Positions 16,379 through 25,499 of a stretch of DNA of 64,000 nt are shown in pieces. Below the pieces are notes generated by a model that saw nothing but the letters and a program-made list of their open reading frames with translations, was not told the origin of the DNA and ran no database searches. Source of the DNA: an uncultured Verrucomicrobiota bacterium (lineage in GTDB: Bacteria; Verrucomicrobiota; Kiritimatiellia; SS1-B-03-39; UBA6053). The translations under genes and the position numbers were made by a program. Numbering within the stretch: the first letter of the stretch is position 1; every line of letters begins with the position of its first letter. The DNA lies in NCBI GenBank assembly GCA_937127435.1, contig CAKZLZ010000124.1, positions 1 through 64,000 on the forward strand, given 5' to 3'.

Positions 16379-19165
16379 TCATTGCAAAGTCAAATCATAA
16401 CCCCTTACCATCGAATTAATTAGGGAAATTAGCTTAGAGTCACCATCTGTAAGGCTGTACAGTTCTCGGAGACTTTTCTGTGGGATCTTCTGTACCAGAC
16501 CGGATTCATCCACTCGTATGCCCGTTGCGGCTTCGGCGATTTTCGCCAAGGCATTCGATTGTTTCCTGGCCAGGCCCAAGGAGACCGGCCACTCGAAATA
16601 GCGCGTATCTGTGTGGCTGGCATCTGGAGCAGTAAACCAGTCATTCCAAGGCAAAATAATCGAATAACCTTGTTTTATAAAAGTTGGTTTTGGGATTTCT
16701 ATAGGTTCGTCATTATTAAACTCTATCGGATCGGTGAACGGCAAGGTTTCGGAGCAAGGGAGCATAGTATCGGGATCCCAAATCCGTATGTTGCCATCAC
16801 TCGAGGCCGTCACGAAGCGTGTACCTGCGTCTAGGTATGTCGCAGATAAAACCCCACTGTGCTGGGCCACTACAGTGAATTTTCGGCCGGTTACAGTCTC
16901 CTGTCGGTAAATGTGCCCATTGATGGCGATCAATAGATCAGAGAGGTCCGGACTGGCAGCCAGGAGTACTTCTCCCCGCCGTAGGTCTACAGCTTCATGA
17001 AACCATTCATCATCAAGTAGATTGTATAATCGATAAGCGTAGGAATTTACGCCATACTCCAATGTTGTTCCGTCGGTCTGAATTCTGAATAAAACCTGCT
17101 GACCATTTTGTGAGACCCAAATTTCATTTACGAATTGTGAGTTCATAGAGATCAAGGATTCCTGAGAACCAGTCCCACTCCACACTTTTGGGTTCTGATT
17201 TCCTGCAGCAGTCACTACCACATCCCCATCCTGGCTGACATCTCCGCATGTAATTGCATAAAAACCACCACTGGCTTCCCATGTGTTAAAGGAATCACTT
17301 CTAATGGGGTCGCGGATAGAGATCGGCTCCAAGCCAGGACGCAACAACTGCCAATGTCCACGTCCGTCGATCTTATTCAACTTCGCTACCTGGGAGTCCA
17401 TGACAGGCGGGACCGACGATGGAGAAAACGAGTCAGGCAATACAGGGAGTATCCATTTTGAAACCTGACCAGCGGAATTAACACAGACTACCTTTGATTC
17501 TGATACGAACCCGGCTGAAATGACTTCTTTAACGTCTCGCAATTCACAGACCAACTGACCCTTCGCATCCCAGATGCGAGGGGTACCCTCCGAGCCAATC
17601 GTTAGTAGGTGATCACTATATGGGCTGAAGCGGGCGTGGTCCATTCCAAGTTGATCCATAACCACAGTAGATTCACCATTCCCAACGGATAGCCCAACCC
17701 ATTCAGCAATACCTCTCGAAAGAATAGCAATGGCCCGGTCCCGGTATGGATCAAAATAAAAACCCAGGACATCCTCATTTTCCCAGCTTGTAAGGATATT
17801 TGACCACTCCGGTACCGGACTCCAGCCCCCGACAACTGGATTAACAATATGTATTTCCACGCGATTGGGCTCCTGCAACCCGCCTGGGTCAAGATCCGCC
17901 ACAGCCATCAAATTCCTAGAGAGATCTTTCACTTCCCACTCATATTCCCAATGCAGATCCATATCGGATGTCTCGATGGTCTGAAGAACGGAGAGATCCT
18001 CACTCGCCAGCGTCACAATGGAGTCCGGGGTTGTAGCAACAATATGCAGGCCTTCGTTAGAAAAATACACCTTATCAAGGTCTTCGACCCTACGACTCAC
18101 GATAGCCACGGGCTTTGCCACCGAGACTAAGAGAATCTCCTCGTTAGTTTGTAAAAGAATATAATCCCCAGATGGGGCTACATGGAGTCCTGTAACCCCA
18201 TGAATGGATGACCATATATTTCTCAGAATATCCCTTTCGACATCCCATACTATCACCCCCTCCTCTCCCAAGAAGGCAATTGCTGATCCATCTGGGAAAA
18301 TAGTCGGGAACCGGTTGGGTATATTCCGTATTTTGCCGCTGATTGTCATGTGAAGTTCGTCCGCCATAAAGACACCGTTTTCAGTGATTTCGGCGGAAAG
18401 GGGTGACCAGCCAAGCTCCTCCGTTATTGAAGTCTTAATCGGAAAACGTGGCGAAGCCATGAGCGAATAGAGTCGATCCTGCAACTCCAGAGCATTAGGG
18501 TCGGAGGTCAAGCCTCTTGTCAAGAAAGCGATTCCTGATTCAACATCACCGGCCTTGATGTAGGAGTCTGCTATCCCAAAATCGGTTATGGCATGGCTTC
18601 TAAGTCGTTCTGCATTTCGATCCGCGGCCGCCCGCGCGCTGAGAAAAAACCCTACCGTCGTGAGGATGATCATCGACAATGTGATGAATGTCAAAAACCG
18701 AGCTAGTTGGTTGGTACGTAATCCATGCTGTTTAGCTGTAATGACATCAAGGGTGGAAGAAAGGGGTTTCTCTAATTCAACATTGATATATAACGGAATA
18801 TCGTTTTTCCACCAAGGCTGGTTCGCCAACACTCCCTCAACGTTTAATGGGAGAATAGGTCGCTTCCTCTGGCTAAAGTTCTCTATCTCATCTCGCACCC
18901 AGCTAGATCCCAGAGCACCCTCACTACCTATGACGATCAGATTTTTGGTACGTCGGAGCGCCAGTCGAATAGTCGCAGTCAGCATATCCCCAGCTTCTAT
19001 ATGACTGGCATCTCGAAACACGGAGTAGTCTCGCTCAAGAAGACCTCTCTCAAGATTTTCTGCCAAAGGCATCGCATCCCAAGAATAGGAGATAAAGAAA
19101 TCGAAACCGAATATCGATCGCCTCAAAATAGCCATCACTGCAGTAACTCGGTCCATCAAACCCAT
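16379..19165 (-). CDS. TIR - transmembrane - WD40 beta-propeller protein
   Basis: 928 residues: TIR domain (about 20-130, GFDFFISYSW, SSWVRDE with Glu93), one transmembrane helix (157-176), a short helical TPR-like stretch (about 190-235), and a long WD40-type propeller to the end, with repeat units ending in forms such as GEEGVIVWDVER, GTPRIWDAKG and DGNIRIWDPDT. The build mirrors the TIR-TM-TPR protein at 2144-4189, with a different sensor array after the membrane helix and the same type of pre-TIR helix. Propellers of this sort bind partners or ligands; sensing followed by TIR activation is inference. GGGAGA precedes the ATG. It appears to stand alone. Confidence 0.87.
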   Translation of the reverse strand: MGLMDRVTAVMAILRRSIFGFDFFISYSWDAMPLAENLERGLLERDYSVFRDASHIEAGDMLTATIRLALRRTKNLIVIGSEGALGSSWVRDEIENFSQRKRPILPLNVEGVLANQPWWKNDIPLYINVELEKPLSSTLDVITAKQHGLRTNQLARFLTFITLSMIILTTVGFFLSARAAADRNAERLRSHAITDFGIADSYIKAGDVESGIAFLTRGLTSDPNALELQDRLYSLMASPRFPIKTSITEELGWSPLSAEITENGVFMADELHMTISGKIRNIPNRFPTIFPDGSAIAFLGEEGVIVWDVERDILRNIWSSIHGVTGLHVAPSGDYILLQTNEEILLVSVAKPVAIVSRRVEDLDKVYFSNEGLHIVATTPDSIVTLASEDLSVLQTIETSDMDLHWEYEWEVKDLSRNLMAVADLDPGGLQEPNRVEIHIVNPVVGGWSPVPEWSNILTSWENEDVLGFYFDPYRDRAIAILSRGIAEWVGLSVGNGESTVVMDQLGMDHARFSPYSDHLLTIGSEGTPRIWDAKGQLVCELRDVKEVISAGFVSESKVVCVNSAGQVSKWILPVLPDSFSPSSVPPVMDSQVAKLNKIDGRGHWQLLRPGLEPISIRDPIRSDSFNTWEASGGFYAITCGDVSQDGDVVVTAAGNQNPKVWSGTGSQESLISMNSQFVNEIWVSQNGQQVLFRIQTDGTTLEYGVNSYAYRLYNLLDDEWFHEAVDLRRGEVLLAASPDLSDLLIAINGHIYRQETVTGRKFTVVAQHSGVLSATYLDAGTRFVTASSDGNIRIWDPDTMLPCSETLPFTDPIEFNNDEPIEIPKPTFIKQGYSIILPWNDWFTAPDASHTDTRYFEWPVSLGLARKQSNALAKIAEAATGIRVDESGLVQKIPQKSLRELYSLTDGDSKLISLINSMVRGYDLTLQ

Positions 19166-19399
19166 CTGTCAATCTCCCAAGAATAATATTGCCAGTTACA
19201 TACCTTATTCGGCCCAGCTTCCGTCCAGACCTTCGAGTATTTACCCGTCTGGCTTATAATCGCGATAGTGATGCTCATATCCAATCCCATTGTGCTACAG
19301 TTAAACAAAACCTCATACATAACGATCCGAACACCTTTTGCTTAATCAGATAAACAACGAGTCCAAATAGACATTAGGTCCCACAGGATTATTTGGAAC

Positions 19400-20218
19400 T
19401 TACTCAACAAACCGAAACTCATTCAACGGCAGACCGTAAAGGCGTTGAGATCCTTCGCGGTCGATTTCGGTGATGAAGAGATCCCGGCTACCCTCCCCTC
19501 CGCAGAAATAGTGCATCACCGATTGTGGATCGTATTCGGTCAGGTCCCGTGTATCATCTTGTCCTTCATCCGGGCAATCTGCTGGTGCACCTGAACGAAT
19601 ATGCTCGTGGCGGAAACCCAACAGGTGTCCCAGTTCGTGTCGAAGAACGCCAACCTTGTCGAAAGAGGTGGTGTAGTAGCTTGGGTCAATAACCACACGT
19701 CGACGATTCTTAGGATCTGTCGGGAAGAAAGCGGCTGCAATAAAGCGCCCAAACGCATCGACTTCCCGCACGACAAACAGACAGCCCTCAAGGCCTACAC
19801 CCGGCTTGTCATCGAGATCCGAACAATGTTCGAACTGTACGCCGCAGGTGTTTTCCCACGCATTGCAAGCGAACATCATATTTTCTTTCACAACCTTGTA
19901 ATGCGCATCGGCATCTCCACCTACGAAGCTGTCTTTTGCAATGCGGTAGGATAATTTTAGCCCATCCGCCCAGCGTACCAGTTTACCGTTATTCACGATC
20001 CCAACCAGACGGCTCTGCCCCGTTAACGAGGATCCACCCAATCCGTGTTCTCCGGCCCGTAACATGGCTTTGAAGGCCGCATCTTCCGCCTCCCGTTGAC
20101 CCGCGTACAGTTCGAGTTGTAAGTCATCCAGCAGGGTGTCACCCTCGGTAACGTAGAGGATTTCACCATCGATTTCGACGGTTTGAAGTTTTTCTTTCAG
20201 TGTTTCATAAAGGGACAT
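19400..20218 (-). CDS. Metzincin-type zinc protease, paralogue of the 9859 gene
   Basis: 272 residues with HELGHLLGFRH followed by QSVMHYFCGG and FITEIDREGSQRLYG, i.e. a zinc-binding metzincin core with Met-turn. It shares with the protease at 9859-10650 the blocks GKLVRWADGLKLSY / GKPVRWAPGTRLTW, AAAFFPTDP / VAFFPQDP, and VGVLRHELGH / IGVLRHELGH, so the two are paralogues although their N-termini differ. No signal peptide. It is the last gene of the CHAT, SGNH, protease operon (20 nt after the SGNH gene) and has a GGAGA ribosome-binding site. Confidence 0.88.
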   Translation of the reverse strand: MSLYETLKEKLQTVEIDGEILYVTEGDTLLDDLQLELYAGQREAEDAAFKAMLRAGEHGLGGSSLTGQSRLVGIVNNGKLVRWADGLKLSYRIAKDSFVGGDADAHYKVVKENMMFACNAWENTCGVQFEHCSDLDDKPGVGLEGCLFVVREVDAFGRFIAAAFFPTDPKNRRRVVIDPSYYTTSFDKVGVLRHELGHLLGFRHEHIRSGAPADCPDEGQDDTRDLTEYDPQSVMHYFCGGEGSRDLFITEIDREGSQRLYGLPLNEFRFVE

Positions 20219-20238
20219 ATGGGTTCTCCAGGTATGGA

Positions 20239-21153
20239 TTACATGTAGGTGCGGAATTTTTTGGCGACTTCTTTGAAGCCATCACGACTTGGGTGAATTT
20301 CGTCGAACCACTTGTTCGAAGCAACAATGCCCCGATGATCGGAAAGTACGACACCCTCAAGGTTCGCTACCTTGGATTTAAGAGTGTCGAAGTAGGTGTC
20401 GATAATGTACTTCATTATGTCCTGTTGCTCAGTCTTTTCGTGAATTTGCTTATCCGCCATTTTCTTGCCAAGGTACTTCCCACCATCACGGGGAATCACA
20501 TAATCGTAGGAATGGATTACGATCTTGAGGTCCGGATTTATCGCACGCACCTGATCGACCAAGGTATGGTAGGCCTGCACAATTTCCTCAAGCTTCGCCG
20601 GTAGGTTTTGATTTACAATTCGGGCTGGGCCACGTCCATCATCTTCGAACCATGGTTCCAGCATGCTGGCCAGAGGCTCACCCAGCACATCGTTCCCGCC
20701 CCCGCTGACAAGAAAAACCTCAGGTTGTTCCTCGCGTATGGCGTCGAGGTATTGACCTTTTTTGACCATGTCGATGATTTCATCACCTGCCGCGCCAAGA
20801 CTCAGAATCGCGTGTGAATGGTACAAGTGCTCAATGGTGTCCTTGATCAGGGGATGCTGAAACCAGCTGTCACCTTCTGAGACAACTACAGTGAATTCAG
20901 GGTGGTCTTTGCGAAGACTTTTGTATTTTCGTTTTCGCTTTCGGGTCATCAGCTTATTCACCAAATCCATCCAGTCGATAAATCCAGCCTCACCGCCCTC
21001 CACTTCCACGCTTTCTTTCAATTTGACGTCCGCCTGAAATGGGCTCGCACCCTCAGTCGATTCAAAATATTTCTGAAAAACAGCTGTAGGGTCCTCTGCG
21101 GTCATCACCTCTTCTTCAAACGTCCTCAGGTCAAGTTTGATTCTTTCACTCAT
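20239..21153 (-). CDS. SGNH/GDSL-family hydrolase
   Basis: 304 residues. Motifs in order are EGDSWF with Ser96 (block I nucleophile), LSLGAAGDEI (block II Gly), VSGGGNDVLG (block III Asn) and DEIHPSRDGF (block V, His287), so an SGNH esterase or lipase is likely active. The first 85 residues include a basic patch, KLMTRKRKRKYKSLRK, and no signal peptide, so action inside the cell is expected. GGAGGAG precedes the ATG. Located between the CHAT and metalloprotease genes, it may be a lipid-attacking effector activated by proteolysis (inference). Confidence 0.85.
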   Translation of the reverse strand: MSERIKLDLRTFEEEVMTAEDPTAVFQKYFESTEGASPFQADVKLKESVEVEGGEAGFIDWMDLVNKLMTRKRKRKYKSLRKDHPEFTVVVSEGDSWFQHPLIKDTIEHLYHSHAILSLGAAGDEIIDMVKKGQYLDAIREEQPEVFLVSGGGNDVLGEPLASMLEPWFEDDGRGPARIVNQNLPAKLEEIVQAYHTLVDQVRAINPDLKIVIHSYDYVIPRDGGKYLGKKMADKQIHEKTEQQDIMKYIIDTYFDTLKSKVANLEGVVLSDHRGIVASNKWFDEIHPSRDGFKEVAKKFRTYM

Positions 21154-21172
21154 TTTCTCTCCTCCGTTGTTA

Positions 21173-24100
21173 TTAGGTTAATTCAATATATCCATAATGC
21201 TGATATGCAGCCCATAGGCCACCCCATCCTCGTTCACGGCCCTGGGCAGCCTCTTTAAGGCGTCTTCGTGCCTTGAAGACTGCGTTACTAATGGAAGGTA
21301 ACTCGTTGCTGTCTAATTTCCCTGATAATAGGGCATCATAAAAATAGTTGGAGAAGGCCACTGCTCCGTCGTCGTCTACTTTCCAAGCAGTTCCCACGTA
21401 ATGCTGAACCCCTTGTTTCATGAACTCTTCCGCCAGCGACGGCAACATGGCTCCGTGTGGCATCCCCTGCGAAGAAGCCTTTCGGATGGAGACGACACCG
21501 GAATAGCAAGCGTTTGCGATCACGATCGGGGGGATCCGCCCCCGCAAGCGCTCCAACAGGTTTGCGTTTAGGATGCCTCCTTTAAATATCCATCCCGCCC
21601 TGTGGGGATTCGAGGGGTCAAAATCTCCGTGACCTGCATAGTGAATCAGGTCATAGTCCCGGGTCGCAATGGCCGTAAATACCTCTGACAAGGCAGCAGG
21701 CGGGGTATTCCAGTTGCGGCTCCCTCCGTGTGCTCCAATCATGGCGTCCACTTCAATACCAAAGCCATGCAATCGGTCCCGAACCGCCCAAGGTTCACGC
21801 TCAGCACCGGGTAAACTTTGACCTAAATCAGGATCCCCAGGGTCACCAATCACCAACGCACGCTTAATCTTTCCTGATTTCGTACAAATGTTGGCGGGTG
21901 TATCACTATGCGCCGTTCGCAACTGACGCGACACCATACGGTTCAAAGCAATGGGAGAAGTCTCCTTTACAATTTCGGATGATTGATACGCCGATGGTAG
22001 AATCAACTCCCAGTTGAACTGAGCAGCCTCACGGTCGACCTCAAATACAACGGGACCACCACAGGTCGCGAGCAGTCCACCGAAGTCTTCATGAAACACC
22101 AACCGCGTCAACATTTTTGAAGTTTGGGATAAGGTTGCGTCGGCATCAGCCCGATACACCATACGCGCCAACAATTCTTGGACCAACCCACGGTTAAACA
22201 CGATCTCACGTTCCGGCACAGCGGCATCGTGGGTGATTGCCGACATGCGCAAGCAGTCTCCCTCAACCCGTAATGAAAAGCGCACGGCTCCAGAATCCCG
22301 ATACGCTTTAGGCCCAGGGGCGTGGACACGGGATGCAATTCGGGCAAGGAAAATTTTCCGGTCCAACGCGTTTGTCTTTGTCGTAACCGTATCAAATAAA
22401 TCCTCTAGATCCTTTTTAAGTCCAGGGGAGCCCACCCCTGTTCCTGCAAAATAGCTTAAAAGTTCTGTTAAATTCTTTTTTTGCGCCGGTGAAGATTTCG
22501 ACTTCAACAGATCCGCAGCAGAGCACATGAAATGAGCCATCCGGTACCCGGTTGTGGTTATAGGAGTATGTTCCGGCTCTTTATAAACGGAAAAAATCTC
22601 GGTAGGCCCACCATTCCTGCGTTCCCTTGTTAAAGATCTAAGATCATCGAACACCGTTAATGCACGTTCCGGGCGAATCTCCATGATGCGAATCCGATTC
22701 AATTTCCAATCCCTCCCCCCGGAATCCACAGCGGCATCCAATCCCGATATCAAAGCGGTCAAAGCCTCTTTGGCGTTTAAATTCCCCTCTCCTGCTCCCA
22801 TCAGTACCAAGGCCAAATCTATCCGGTCTTCGCGACTTCCCTTGCCGGATACTGGTGTTCTTGAAGGCAGACTATTGAGCATGGTGAACAGGTTCTGGTA
22901 CAACAGCACGGCATTCCGACCAAAAAAAGTACCAGGGGTACCCATCCCACATAACACAACCTGCCTACGTCTCGTTTCATCTGTGTTCCCTCCCCAAGGA
23001 AAAAAGTGAATCCGTCCCACTTTTCCATCCAGCCTTCCCAGGCGTGACAGGTGCCGTAACACCAACTGGTCCTCTTCCAAAACAAGCGGATCCCCGCGCC
23101 CCGGCACGCCCCCCGACACCGCTTCATCAAGTCGTGCTTCCGCATGAATTGGCAATACGCCCACGTAATGACCCACCGCAAAAAAATCAGCTTTTGCAGA
23201 TACAATATCGCCGCATTGTACTTCGATGGAGACTTTGGGACAGGGTTTGGGTAGAGTGGACGGTAAATCCCCGGCAGGGACAATATACCCTTTCAGGGCC
23301 TCAAATGCTTCAACGAGTGTACTGGATTGGCCATCAGAGCGTCGATATCCCCCCCGATCTGTTTCTGTAAACGATGAGGCCCCCGAAGAGATTCCGAGCC
23401 ATTTGCTCAGTATTGCTACAGTATCCGGATGTTGGAAATACACCGTATGAAAGATCCAACTATTGGTCCCGAAATGGTGTGTCTCCGTCAGATAGTCTGT
23501 CTGGGTTCTCGAGAACATATTCATGGCGTCAACATGTACGACCAGATCATTATTCACACCCATCAACCGGTCAACGACCGGGTCAACCATGGCCAGCCCG
23601 ATTTTCCTCAACAGCTTATCGTCCCCCTCCATATCCAAAAATGCATTTTTAAAATCCGACGTAATCGTGTAATTTTCGATCTCCCGTGGACGAGGACGTA
23701 TCGAATTTCCTGCGTTCAAAGTTGTTACAAACGCTCCGTCCGGCTCCATGGCGGAAAGTCCGGGAATCGTATTACCCGAGACCGTTTCAGAGCTGATAAA
23801 CTTCACCAGGGCACCCAACCCTTTCACCATCTGTCCTACGCTACGAGGAATGGGATTCCCCGTAAGCAACGTCATAAGCCGACCGGCATTCACGGCCATG
23901 TTGGTATACTGGTCCGCCAAAATATGCCATTTTTCCGGTTCCGCCAAATAAGTCCCCCCCAGAGTTCCCGCGACATAAATACATTTCCGAATCGTAACGC
24001 ATGTGTCCTGAGGGCGAAGAGGAAGGAGTTGTTCTACATAGGAGCGCAACACCAGCCCCCCACGGCTGTAACCAAGTGCATCCATCGTTGCTCCCCCAAG

Positions 24101-24937
24101 CCCAGAGAAACCTTCCAAGGCCGCCATAAGTTCCACCGCGTTTTCACCAGGGTCTAAACTTAGCGTCGGATGATCATAACCAATAATTAAATCGTAGATT
24201 TGTAAGGCTTGTGAAAAAAAACCAAACCCATCGAGCTCACTAAAGCTGCCTTCCGTAGAGCTGAATGTGCCATGCAACAAAAGCAAGACCCGGGAATTCT
24301 CCGAAAGGGAATCGACGATGGGCAGGTCCCCTAAAGTAGGGTAGGTCTTCCAGGACTCAGGCGAATTCTCCGTTATGTGCACGAGTCCAGGTCGAACTTT
24401 GCGTTCCAGATATTTCATGGTCATGCGAAGTGCTTTGCGTCCAACAAACGTGAAAACATACACCTTCACTTCGTCAAAAAGCTTTGCTTTCAAATTGTCA
24501 ATCAACCCAACCCGCGAATCAAGTGAGCCGAATCGGGCATCATGACCACCCCTAACCAAATCAACCGTAAAATGAGATCGCCCGGAGATGGGGGCGGTCA
24601 ATCCGCGATTCTGTGCCTCCGAGTCCGACTTCGAATAGTGCCAACTAAATTTCCCATCGCGCTCCACCAGCAGGACTGCGGATTCAGAATCACCATGATC
24701 AACATCCATCACCACGGTTTGGTCTGGAACAGACAGCCCTCTGGACGTTGATATTTCTGCGGGTTCCCAACAAAAGACACCCCCAAACTCCATCTCCGAG
24801 TTCTCAACAAAAGAATCAATGAGAGGACCGAGGCTATCAGTTTCCCGGTCCGCCTCAACCGAGTCACAGAGCCCCCGATCAAAGGATGGGCTCTGACGGT
24901 ATCCGTCTGGGTGTTTTCGAATAGATATAGTTGTCAT
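21173..24937 (-). CDS. Alpha/beta-hydrolase - macro-like - CHAT protease fusion
   Basis: 1254 residues. Part one (about 215-420) is a PGAP1-like alpha/beta hydrolase: VLLLLHGTFSSTEGSF and elbow GYSRGG with Ser291. Part two (about 565-760) begins IEVQCGDIVSAKADFFAVG and resembles the macro-like N-terminal domain of M17 aminopeptidases (low certainty). Part three (about 1015-1250) is a CHAT caspase-like domain with the dyad His1103 in HYAGHGDF and Cys1144 in ANACYSG, ending in WGGLWAAYQHYG. CHAT proteins are clan CD proteases used in bacterial immunity, for example cleaving effectors. First gene of an operon with SGNH and metalloprotease genes. No clear Shine-Dalgarno before the ATG. Confidence 0.86.
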   Translation of the reverse strand: MTTISIRKHPDGYRQSPSFDRGLCDSVEADRETDSLGPLIDSFVENSEMEFGGVFCWEPAEISTSRGLSVPDQTVVMDVDHGDSESAVLLVERDGKFSWHYSKSDSEAQNRGLTAPISGRSHFTVDLVRGGHDARFGSLDSRVGLIDNLKAKLFDEVKVYVFTFVGRKALRMTMKYLERKVRPGLVHITENSPESWKTYPTLGDLPIVDSLSENSRVLLLLHGTFSSTEGSFSELDGFGFFSQALQIYDLIIGYDHPTLSLDPGENAVELMAALEGFSGLGGATMDALGYSRGGLVLRSYVEQLLPLRPQDTCVTIRKCIYVAGTLGGTYLAEPEKWHILADQYTNMAVNAGRLMTLLTGNPIPRSVGQMVKGLGALVKFISSETVSGNTIPGLSAMEPDGAFVTTLNAGNSIRPRPREIENYTITSDFKNAFLDMEGDDKLLRKIGLAMVDPVVDRLMGVNNDLVVHVDAMNMFSRTQTDYLTETHHFGTNSWIFHTVYFQHPDTVAILSKWLGISSGASSFTETDRGGYRRSDGQSSTLVEAFEALKGYIVPAGDLPSTLPKPCPKVSIEVQCGDIVSAKADFFAVGHYVGVLPIHAEARLDEAVSGGVPGRGDPLVLEEDQLVLRHLSRLGRLDGKVGRIHFFPWGGNTDETRRRQVVLCGMGTPGTFFGRNAVLLYQNLFTMLNSLPSRTPVSGKGSREDRIDLALVLMGAGEGNLNAKEALTALISGLDAAVDSGGRDWKLNRIRIMEIRPERALTVFDDLRSLTRERRNGGPTEIFSVYKEPEHTPITTTGYRMAHFMCSAADLLKSKSSPAQKKNLTELLSYFAGTGVGSPGLKKDLEDLFDTVTTKTNALDRKIFLARIASRVHAPGPKAYRDSGAVRFSLRVEGDCLRMSAITHDAAVPEREIVFNRGLVQELLARMVYRADADATLSQTSKMLTRLVFHEDFGGLLATCGGPVVFEVDREAAQFNWELILPSAYQSSEIVKETSPIALNRMVSRQLRTAHSDTPANICTKSGKIKRALVIGDPGDPDLGQSLPGAEREPWAVRDRLHGFGIEVDAMIGAHGGSRNWNTPPAALSEVFTAIATRDYDLIHYAGHGDFDPSNPHRAGWIFKGGILNANLLERLRGRIPPIVIANACYSGVVSIRKASSQGMPHGAMLPSLAEEFMKQGVQHYVGTAWKVDDDGAVAFSNYFYDALLSGKLDSNELPSISNAVFKARRRLKEAAQGRERGWGGLWAAYQHYGYIELT

Positions 24938-24999
24938 CGTATTTACTTAAATTTCAATGAAACCTACATTCAATACGCTTCAAAATACTTTTGGGAAAA

Positions 25000-25470
25000 T
25001 CAGTTATTATGAATGTAATCTTCTAGTTTTTTCTTACCTTTTTTCCTAACTAAATGCTTTAACAATCCGAGAGATGAGAGAATACGCCCTGTACGTCCAA
25101 GTGCCATATTCGCCCATTTTTTCAAATCGAAATCATCCACATGCTGTATGATTAAACCATCCTTAAATTTAAAAGCGGCGTTAACTTCATTCCCCTCAAC
25201 CAAACGTCCTGTATCCTGAAACGTATAAGTTGCGATCCATCGCGCACTGCCACCAGATTCATCAGCGGTGATACCGTCAAATTCCAGATTCAAGTCTACT
25301 GCGTTCTGACATAACATACGCCACATAGCTGAAACTAAACTATTATCGAGCGATGGATAAACTGGGTCAGAAAATTCAGTGTCGTTATGATAACAAGCAA
25401 TCATTTCATCAGCATCACGAGACTTAAACGCGGTATAAAACTTAGTCAGTAACTGTTCATATTCGTTCAT
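25000..25470 (-). CDS. SnoaL/NTF2-like protein
   Basis: 156 residues beginning YEQLLTKFYTAFKSRDADEM followed by ACYHNDTEFSDPV, the usual opening of a SnoaL/NTF2-like fold, and later AAFKFKDGLIIQHVDDFD, its terminal strand pair. Such proteins bind small ligands or serve as scaffolds or isomerases; no substrate can be read from the sequence. The C-terminal 30 residues are basic (RKKGKKKLEDY). It lies 29 nt after the hydrolase gene on the same strand, with AAGGA before its ATG, and is probably cotranscribed with it. Confidence 0.8.
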   Translation of the reverse strand: MNEYEQLLTKFYTAFKSRDADEMIACYHNDTEFSDPVYPSLDNSLVSAMWRMLCQNAVDLNLEFDGITADESGGSARWIATYTFQDTGRLVEGNEVNAAFKFKDGLIIQHVDDFDLKKWANMALGRTGRILSSLGLLKHLVRKKGKKKLEDYIHNN

Positions 25471-25499
25471 GACAATTCCTTAAATAGTTATGATTTTGT

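Noticed and set aside
23429..24157. 242-codon open frame on the plus strand
   Set aside because: It lies antisense inside the hydrolase-CHAT gene, has low-complexity His/Arg/Thr content and no motif; a shadow frame.
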